From NCBI GenBank assembly GCA_036561085.1, contig DATBPY010000218.1:1-7603 (forward strand): a DNA stretch of 7,603 nt. Reading direction: 5' to 3'. This document shows, piece by piece, positions 1-4,572 of the stretch. Under the pieces are notes generated by a model. The model was not told the origin of the DNA and did not search any database. It worked only from the letters and a program-made list of their open reading frames with translations. The stretch is from CAILHX01 sp036561085. Its GTDB lineage: Bacteria; Pseudomonadota; Gammaproteobacteria; Burkholderiales; Methylophilaceae. A program made the translations under genes and the position numbers. How positions within the stretch are numbered: the first letter of the stretch is position 1; every line of letters begins with the position of its first letter.

Positions 1-51
1 GCAGCCCAAGCATTACTTGCTCGCAGGGAACTCGGTATAGGCGATAACTAG
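1..51 (+). CDS. possible 3' end of an unidentified plus-strand gene (partial)
   Basis: Frame 1 is open from the window edge to a TAG at 49-51 and would encode the C-terminal residues AAQALLARRELGIGDN, a plausible helical tail. The stop lies about 25 nt before a strong hairpin with T runs on both sides, as expected for a gene converging on rpsT. Frame 2 (stop at 38-40) and frame 3 (stop at 45-47) are also open from the edge, so the reading frame is a judgement and not proven. I do not recognise the product. Confidence 0.3.
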   Translation, partial: AAQALLARRELGIGDN

Positions 52-76
52 CCAAACTTGTGTGAAGCTGGGCAAC

Positions 77-105
77 AAAAAAGCCAATCATCAGATTGGC
101 TTTTT
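77..105. terminator. bidirectional intrinsic terminator between rpsT and the convergent upstream region
   Basis: A perfect inverted repeat, AAGCCAATC (81-89) and GATTGGCTT (94-102), has a 4-nt loop. It is flanked by an A run on the left (77-82) and a T run on the right (101-105), so either strand gives a GC-containing stem followed by a U tract. On the minus strand it starts 24 nt past the rpsT stop codon and should end that transcript. On the plus strand it would end whatever gene stops near position 51. Confidence 0.88.
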
Positions 106-128
106 AATTTCCAGCACTGCAATGCGCT

Positions 129-392
129 TTAGGCCATTGCCTTGATGGCTGCCGACAAACGGCTCTTATGACGTGCTGCTTTATTCTTGTGAATGATGTT
201 CTTGTCGGCGATGCGGTCAATGACGCTGACGGAAGATTGATAAACTTCCTTGGCGGCATCTTTGTTACCGGCCAGAACAGATTTAGCCACGTTCTTGATC
301 GCAGTGCGCAGTTCAGAACGCAAGCTTGCATTGTGTCCGCGCTGTTTTACAGCCTGACGTGCGCGCTTTCTTGCTTGTGTAGTATTAGCCAT
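129..392 (-). CDS. rpsT: 30S ribosomal protein S20
   Basis: This 87-residue protein is the usual length for S20, which binds 16S rRNA early in assembly of the small subunit. The N-terminus MANTTQARKRARQAVKQRGH and the later block DRIADKNIIHKNKAARHKSR (residues about 59-78) are hallmark S20 sequence: basic, helical and RNA-binding, ending in the typical AAIKAMA. The ATG at 392 is supported by an AGGAG (398-402) 5 nt upstream. The gene is monocistronic in appearance, with its own promoter (462-490) and an intrinsic terminator (77-105). S20 of E. coli represses its own translation. The structured leader seen here could serve a similar purpose, but that is inference. Confidence 0.98.
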   Translation of the reverse strand: MANTTQARKRARQAVKQRGHNASLRSELRTAIKNVAKSVLAGNKDAAKEVYQSSVSVIDRIADKNIIHKNKAARHKSRLSAAIKAMA

Positions 393-397
393 TCAAA

Positions 398-443
398 CTC
401 CTGAAACCTTAAATTATTTAAGCCGGGCTTAAATATTTAAGCC
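398..443 (-). promoter_or_regulatory. rpsT leader with three overlapping inverted repeats next to the ribosome binding site
   Basis: Between the promoter and the AGGAG (398-402) the leader holds GGCTTAAATATTTAAGCC, a perfect 18-nt palindrome (426-443), and a second copy of the same motif with one extra central base (CTTAAAT-T-ATTTAAG, 408-422). The inner arms of the two copies also pair with each other: ATTTAAGCC (416-424) and GGCTTAAAT (426-434). The leader can therefore form either two outer hairpins or one central hairpin, but not both. The nearest hairpin ends 5 nt before the Shine-Dalgarno. This could be an autoregulatory fold for S20 or a dimeric protein site. The repeats are seen; the function is inferred. 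Confidence 0.5.
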
Positions 444-461
444 TTTGACGGAAAGGGCGAG

Positions 462-490
462 ATTGTACAGACGCACTCCTGTTTTGGCAA
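462..490 (-). promoter_or_regulatory. sigma70-type promoter of rpsT
   Basis: Read on the minus strand, TTGCCA (485-490) and TACAAT (462-467) each match the -35 and -10 consensus at 5 of 6 positions and are separated by exactly 17 nt. The predicted start is near position 455, giving a leader of roughly 60 nt. The sequence just after the -10 (CTCGCCC) is GC-rich, as in growth-rate-controlled ribosomal promoters. The promoter lies wholly downstream of the stop codon of the preceding gene, so rpsT need not depend on transcription from it. Confidence 0.75.
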
Positions 491-495
491 CAGGA
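477..495. repeat. 7-bp inverted repeat overlapping the rpsT -35 element
   Basis: TCCTGTT (477-483) and AACAGGA (489-495) form a perfect inverted repeat with a 5-nt centre. It lies 19 nt past the stop of the upstream 805-residue gene and covers the rpsT -35 box (485-490). On the minus strand no U tract follows it, so it is a poor intrinsic terminator for the upstream gene. It may instead be an operator for rpsT or a 3'-end stabilising hairpin. No function can be assigned from sequence alone. Confidence 0.4.
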
Positions 496-513
496 AACGA
501 TAAGCTGACTCGC

Positions 514-2931
514 TCAACGCTTCATGTATACGGCACCGGCGATATTGGTTCCGCCCGGCCCATTCAGTCCGAAAGTCGAGATCAGCCCCTGAGCTTGCGC
601 ACCAACGAATCCGCCGGTAGCTGTTCCAGAAAGCGCTCCCCCGGAAGTACATCCGCCAGCTCCGCCGCTACATGAACCGCTCAAACTGATTCCGGTGGAG
701 CTCATGAAGTTGGCAATGGAGCCGGAGCCGCTGGCGGACCAGTTGTTAAATCCCAAGCTAGTGCTGCCGGTACCTGCGATAGAGTAAGAGGTAATGGTAT
801 TAGAGCTGAAATTAACGCTAGCCGATGCGGCAGTGAGGTGGCTGCCCGAGACTCCATCGAGGGTTGTCGGGAAAGAACCGCTTGCCAGCGTATAAGAGGC
901 GGTTGTGATACCAAGGCCGGGCATGGCAGCCAATTGGGATAGCGTGGTGATTTGCGTCCCTGTGATAAATGCCAGATGACCTGAAGGCGCAGCGCTGATC
1001 TCGGCATTATTATTCTTCTCATTCAGGTTATAAGTACCGCCACCCCAGCGCCCCCACCTCACACCGAGCGCAGGGTCTGAACCATCGGATATGACCGAAG
1101 CGGTACCTAGACTGGCACTGGTAGTGCCGGAGCCATTGACAGCAAAGCCGACTAGATCGCCATTGGCATCGAGACGTGCGGAAAAGCTGGAATTGTCCAC
1201 AGTATTGAATCCGCCGAAGAGGGATGTAGAAGGATAGGTCGCCAAGCCCACGATACTGCCGCCGCCACCCAAGGGAGCAGGGTCACTCGGAAAAGCCGTG
1301 GGTGTGCCGCTGGCGCTGAATGCGGCAACGCCCTGGATAATATCCGTGAAATTGCCGCTGGTATTGATCGATGGCCAGAACAGGTATTCAAAACCGGCTG
1401 TCCCCGCAGCATTGCCGAAGAATTTACCGCCAATATCGCCTGCATACCCACTGCCGCAACTCCCGCCGGTGCAACTTACTGAGAGTTGCCCTGAGGTAGA
1501 AGTAGCTTCGAATCCGTCTGAGACGATAGGCAGGCCGGTGGCAAGTGCGTTCAAGGTCTTACTGTTAATGCTGAGATTGGCACCGAGAGATACGGTTTGG
1601 TTGATGAAGTTTGCATTAAGGCTGGCACTGTTGAGCGTCCCTACATTGCCGAAACCGTCGGTAGGATGGGTGCTGCCAACCAGATTATAGGTGGTGGAGC
1701 CAGTGAGTGTTTGTACCAATGAAGGTGCGGTTGCCAAACCGACGATGAAAACCGAGTTCACAAAAGTGTCGCTACCGCTGCAAACTCTGCAATTGATTGC
1801 AGCGACCGTATTGCGGCTACGTCCGATAAACAAGCTGTTATCCGGCGTATGGTAAAGGTCGCTTACCGTGCCTCCTGTGATCACGAAGCTGGAAGGCATG
1901 TCCGATACGATCTCGTTGGGGGTTCCGCTGAATTCATCAGCGTTGTATTCACTGAAGCTCGAGTTGGCGACTCCTATCAGCGCGCCATTGCTGCTAAAGG
2001 TGTAGTTGCTGAAAGGGTAAGTTGTTTTATTGGAACCTTCTTCGGCAATGACAAAGCTGGAGCCGCCGGTATCCAATATCGCCCCCATGAAGTGTATATA
2101 TTTCGCTCCCGAGGTGTCATCGGATGAAGTGATGGGCGTTCCTGACGAGGTGGTGTTGGTGGTGAGGTTAATCCCATCTGTCGTGACGATAGGAACAACA
2201 ACGTTATTCTGTGTCGTCCCCGGCGTGGAGTCGGGCTGAGCCTTGTTAGCGGTATTATTATTCCCGGCCTGGCTTTTATTGTTACCTGTAGAGCCATTGC
2301 CTTGCTTGTCGCCAGGAGAGGTACTCGTATTGAACGGAAAGCTGGGAACGAATTTAGGAGCTTGTCCCGGAGCGGCAAGAGCGGTCTGGCCCGGCCGGGT
2401 TTCTATGGTTTGACCGTGGCTGGTCAGCGTATGGCCGCCAAAGAGGGTGTGCACTGCAGTGCCTATGGCATCGTCATTCCCGACATCCGCCCCCGAACCG
2501 CGTATCCCTATGGTTGAAGTAGCCGTGACGATCTTGTAGTTGTCGCGGTGGACTTTACCGATAAGCCCGGTGACGGAACGCAGGCTGCCTTTGATAAGCG
2601 AGAAGATACCTTTCTCAGTGCCATCTTCTTTGCCGTTGAAGTTGAAGGTATCGATTCTGAACTGAGTATCGGGGCGCACGGCAAAGAATCCGCCGTCCTC
2701 CATCTTGACCTGTGCAAAGCCGTTAGCGGATGCGGAAATGGTGTCACCCTGGTTGATGACATCGCCTTTGTTCACGGTGTGCTGGGCGCCAGTGGCATCG
2801 ATGATCTGTACCTGACCGTTCACGAATTCGAATTTACCGGCAATGGCAAAAGCTGTTCCCGGAAATGCTAATAAAATAGCAACGAATGCCGCAGCACTGT
2901 AAGAGCCCAATATGTTAATCATGTTTTTCAT
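514..2931 (-). CDS. exported FecR-domain protein with two TbpB-like C-terminal lobes, candidate Slam/type XI secretion cargo
   Basis: The 805-residue product starts with a Sec signal peptide (hydrophobic core about 13-23, likely cleavage after A29 in GTAFA). It has no lipobox cysteine. Residues about 56-146 are a FecR domain (GDTISASANGFAQVKMEDGG, then the FSLIKGSLRSVTG block and TSTIGIRGS). Unlike the sigma regulator FecR there is no cytoplasmic anti-sigma part. A Ser/Thr/Asn/Gly-rich linker (about 196-275) leads to two related lobes (about 315-540 and 580-805). Lobe 2 has the WGRW motif at 626-629. It ends with GGFVGAQAQG (773-782), a short strand and NIAGAVYMKR, resembling the final barrel strands of transferrin-binding protein B, in which a FG.A pattern is followed by a closing GxFGAKR. 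The start ATG at 2931 has AGGAG 7 nt upstream (2939-2943). A gene for a Slam-like translocon lies 160 nt upstream on the same strand, suggesting that it exports this protein to the surface or medium. The ligand is unknown. An autotransported adhesin-like role is the main alternative. Confidence 0.8.
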   Translation of the reverse strand: MKNMINILGSYSAAAFVAILLAFPGTAFAIAGKFEFVNGQVQIIDATGAQHTVNKGDVINQGDTISASANGFAQVKMEDGGFFAVRPDTQFRIDTFNFNGKEDGTEKGIFSLIKGSLRSVTGLIGKVHRDNYKIVTATSTIGIRGSGADVGNDDAIGTAVHTLFGGHTLTSHGQTIETRPGQTALAAPGQAPKFVPSFPFNTSTSPGDKQGNGSTGNNKSQAGNNNTANKAQPDSTPGTTQNNVVVPIVTTDGINLTTNTTSSGTPITSSDDTSGAKYIHFMGAILDTGGSSFVIAEEGSNKTTYPFSNYTFSSNGALIGVANSSFSEYNADEFSGTPNEIVSDMPSSFVITGGTVSDLYHTPDNSLFIGRSRNTVAAINCRVCSGSDTFVNSVFIVGLATAPSLVQTLTGSTTYNLVGSTHPTDGFGNVGTLNSASLNANFINQTVSLGANLSINSKTLNALATGLPIVSDGFEATSTSGQLSVSCTGGSCGSGYAGDIGGKFFGNAAGTAGFEYLFWPSINTSGNFTDIIQGVAAFSASGTPTAFPSDPAPLGGGGSIVGLATYPSTSLFGGFNTVDNSSFSARLDANGDLVGFAVNGSGTTSASLGTASVISDGSDPALGVRWGRWGGGTYNLNEKNNNAEISAAPSGHLAFITGTQITTLSQLAAMPGLGITTASYTLASGSFPTTLDGVSGSHLTAASASVNFSSNTITSYSIAGTGSTSLGFNNWSASGSGSIANFMSSTGISLSGSCSGGAGGCTSGGALSGTATGGFVGAQAQGLISTFGLNGPGGTNIAGAVYMKR
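517..1194 (-). repeat. second (C-terminal) lobe of the FecR-domain protein
   Basis: This segment encodes residues 580-805. Its landmarks follow the same order as the first lobe: SSFS (581-584), a GRW-containing strand (623-630), a YTLASGSFPTT strand (680-690), LTAASASVNF (699-708), a cysteine hairpin (C754, C761) and a closing Gly-rich barrel with GGFVG (773-777) and NIAGAVYMKR at the end. The period between equivalent positions in the two lobes is about 265 residues. The copies are diverged in DNA and protein, so the duplication is old. Confidence 0.6.
1312..1989 (-). repeat. first lobe of the FecR-domain protein
   Basis: This segment encodes residues 315-540. Landmarks matching the second lobe are SSFS (324-327), SLFIGRSRN (366-374, a degenerate version of the GRW strand), YNLVGSTHPTD (415-425), LNSASLNANF (433-442), a cysteine hairpin (C487, C492), GGKFFG (501-506) and IIQGVAAF (531-538). 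It also has a CRVC pair (C381, C384) that the second lobe lacks. The closing strand reads GVAAF where TbpB-type barrels typically have G-x-F-G. Confidence 0.6.
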
Positions 2932-3091
2932 TTCAGCGCTCCTGAAAATTGACCCATTAATCCCATGTTCTCAAACTAATACATTTGCAATCGGCAAGCC
3001 ATCAGGGATGTGCCGATTATTACACCGTCTTTTTCCATGCATGCCCTAGGGAAATGTCCTAGAAACATAGGTATTGCTGCTATCCGCTCGC
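2932..3091 (-). other. 160-nt gap between the translocon gene and its putative cargo gene
   Basis: The gap contains the ribosome binding site AGGAG (2939-2943), a stem-loop (2989-3018) and the palindrome CCCTAGGG (3044-3051) with a nearby second CCTAG (3058-3062). I found no convincing -35/-10 pair on the minus strand. TAATAAT just before the stem-loop is a possible -10 without a partner. No hairpin is followed by a minus-strand U tract, so there is no evident intrinsic terminator after the upstream gene. Cotranscription of the two genes is therefore plausible, perhaps with separate tuning of the second. Confidence 0.5.
2989..3018 (-). promoter_or_regulatory. stem-loop in the leader of the FecR-domain gene
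   Basis: AATCGGCA (2989-2996) and TGCCGATT (3011-3018) are a perfect 8-bp inverted repeat. Inside it CATC and GATG pair again around a 3-nt loop, giving a two-part stem with a 3-nt bulge. It ends 57 nt before the start codon. No U tract follows on the minus strand, so it is not a standard terminator. It could be a processing or stability element that sets the ratio of translocon to cargo, or a protein-binding site. This role is inferred only. Confidence 0.45.
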
Positions 3092-4414
3092 TCAGCGGTA
3101 GTCCCATCGCAATGCGACAGATACGTCGGTACGATCGTATTTGTACAGGCTGATATTGGAATTGTTCTTGGTATAGGATACTTGAGGGCGCAGCGACCAT
3201 GCGTCGTTGATACGCCAACTCAAGCCTCCTGCAGCATCAAGCTGCCGGTCATCCCGCGTTTTCTGAAACGCCACATTGGCGGTGTCGTAATCGCCGTTTT
3301 GCAGGCCGAAACTGCCGAATAGGGCCAGATCGTCATGTATGTTGTGTTGCAAGGCGATTCTTGCGCCGTGTATTGATTTGCCGCCGTCGGCGCGGTGGTT
3401 TATATCATTTTCGTTGCCGACGAATACGGAAGTCGAGATCAGGGTTTTGCCTGCTTCATCCAGCGCGTAAAGCCATCCTGCCCCGCCAACGGCTTGGTTG
3501 ATGTTTTCGGAAGATAATGCGGCGGCATCGTAACGGATCAGGTTATAGGAGCCGAATAAGCTGAATTGAAAGCGTGGGTTGATCGTATATTTCCACTGAC
3601 CGAGAAACCCGTTGGTATCCCGGTTGGGGTCGCCTCCCAGATAGAAACGACTACTCTGGAAAGACAGCGCGAAATTATTATCATCTTCCCCATAAATCCC
3701 GCCTGCATGGATTGCGATGTCGCCGCTGGTAAATGCGGAAGCATCGGGGGTTTGGCGTTTGTTGATATCGCTGCCGATGAATATCTTGAATTTAGGGGTG
3801 ATGACGTGCGTAAACTCTGCGCCACCTGCTGCGGAGAAATAGTAGCTGGGTGTTTCAACGTTGGTCGAGGACAAAGTGAATGTCGCGCCCAGTGCGGGCA
3901 CGAAAATCAGCCCTTGGCTGGTAGACGCGTTGACGTTGCTGTCGTGACCGAAAGCGAGTTCCACATAGGCAGTCAGATTGTCGATTTTGGCTTTGCCGCG
4001 TTCTTCGATCGCGGCCAGATATTTTTCTGCGGTTTGTTTGGCAGTTTCCGGTGGGTTTTCACTCAGGACGATTTCAAATTGTTGTTTGGCCAAGGCATCG
4101 CTCTTCAGGGCAAAGTAGGCGCGGCCTTGATCCATACGCGCACCGGCAAAATCGGGATTAGCTGTGAGCAATCGGTCAAAGATCAGAATCGCCTTGTCGG
4201 GCTTGCCGCTATCTAGGGCCGCGACGCCTAACAGATAGTCGAAATCCTGATTTCCCGCCATATCGAATTCATAGGGTTCCAGCGCGGCATAGGCTTCCGC
4301 TGGTTTTCCGGCATCGAGTAAGGTTTTGGCTGCGGGGAGGTCCGCGTCAGCAAGGGCTGAGAGACTACAAAAAAGCACACAGATCACAAGCGCGAATTCT
4401 GTACAGCGTTTCAT
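3092..4414 (-). CDS. TPR and outer-membrane beta-barrel protein, Slam / DUF560 (type XI secretion) type
   Basis: The 440-residue product has a Sec signal peptide (residues 1-22, SALA before DAD). An N-terminal helical region (about 23-140) has TPR-like repeats, for example DYLLGVAALDSGKPDKAILI followed by ANPDFAGARMDQGRAYF. From about residue 147 it becomes alternating beta-barrel sequence, beginning with AYVELAFGHDSNVNAST, a motif at the barrel entry of surface lipoprotein assembly modulators. It continues with amphipathic strands to ALRWDYR at the C-terminus. Slam proteins move lipoproteins or soluble haemophilin-like cargo across the outer membrane. The length and order of domains fit that family. 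The ATG at 4414 has AGGGAG (4420-4425) 5 nt upstream and a promoter at 4452-4481. The next gene downstream encodes the presumed cargo. The last residue is Arg and not the usual aromatic one. It could also be a general TPR-porin of unknown substrate. Confidence 0.8.
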   Translation of the reverse strand: MKRCTEFALVICVLFCSLSALADADLPAAKTLLDAGKPAEAYAALEPYEFDMAGNQDFDYLLGVAALDSGKPDKAILIFDRLLTANPDFAGARMDQGRAYFALKSDALAKQQFEIVLSENPPETAKQTAEKYLAAIEERGKAKIDNLTAYVELAFGHDSNVNASTSQGLIFVPALGATFTLSSTNVETPSYYFSAAGGAEFTHVITPKFKIFIGSDINKRQTPDASAFTSGDIAIHAGGIYGEDDNNFALSFQSSRFYLGGDPNRDTNGFLGQWKYTINPRFQFSLFGSYNLIRYDAAALSSENINQAVGGAGWLYALDEAGKTLISTSVFVGNENDINHRADGGKSIHGARIALQHNIHDDLALFGSFGLQNGDYDTANVAFQKTRDDRQLDAAGGLSWRINDAWSLRPQVSYTKNNSNISLYKYDRTDVSVALRWDYR

Positions 4415-4572
4415 GGACGCTCCCTGCTGATTTAGTAGTTATTTTTTTCTGATTATACAAACAATTAAAGAAAATATACAACGCATTGAAAATGAATTTA
4501 TATGGATCATGCAAACATGAGAATAAGCATGTGCATGGTAATATTGCAGCCTTTTTATAAATTAATTGATTA
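4415..4572. other. AT-rich divergent intergenic region between the accessory pair and murJ
   Basis: This 158-nt region is visibly richer in A and T than the flanking genes and must carry promoters for both directions. The minus-strand promoter is described separately. For the plus strand, TATAAA at 4556-4561 sits only 11 nt before the murJ ATG and could be a -10, but there is no good -35 at 16-18 nt. No Shine-Dalgarno precedes murJ. Several CATG units cluster at 4508-4537 without forming a clear operator. Confidence 0.5.
4452..4481 (-). promoter_or_regulatory. probable promoter of the Slam-like gene (and perhaps of the pair)
   Basis: On the minus strand TATAAT (4452-4457) is a perfect -10 hexamer. 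TTGTAT (4476-4481) lies 18 nt upstream and matches 3 of 6 positions of the -35 consensus. The predicted start near 4445 gives a leader of about 30 nt containing the AGGGAG ribosome binding site. The -10 is strong but the -35 is weak, and the local AT richness raises the chance of a coincidental match. Confidence 0.5.

Noticed and set aside
1780..1791. Heme c attachment site at CRVC (C381-C384)
   Set aside because: The residue after the second Cys is Ser, not His, so the CxxCH motif is absent.
514..2931. FecR-type sigma factor regulator function for the 805-residue protein
   Set aside because: It has a cleavable signal peptide and no cytoplasmic anti-sigma segment or adjacent ECF sigma factor gene; only the FecR fold is shared.
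2989..3040. Plus-strand intrinsic terminator (stem-loop at 2989-3018 plus T run near 3030-3034)
   Set aside because: The T run is more than 10 nt from the stem and no plus-strand gene ends here.
3566..4216. 216-codon plus-strand open frame opposite the Slam-like gene
   Set aside because: It lies entirely inside a gene with strong signal-peptide, TPR and barrel features, its protein has no recognisable domain, and no ribosome binding site or promoter was seen for it. Treated as a shadow frame.
4486..4501. Fur-box-like sequence (TGAAAATGAATTTAT) upstream of the Slam-like gene
   Set aside because: Only about 9 of 14 positions fit the palindromic consensus, and the region is AT-rich, so chance resemblance is likely. 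Iron control would suit the biology, but the site does not support it.
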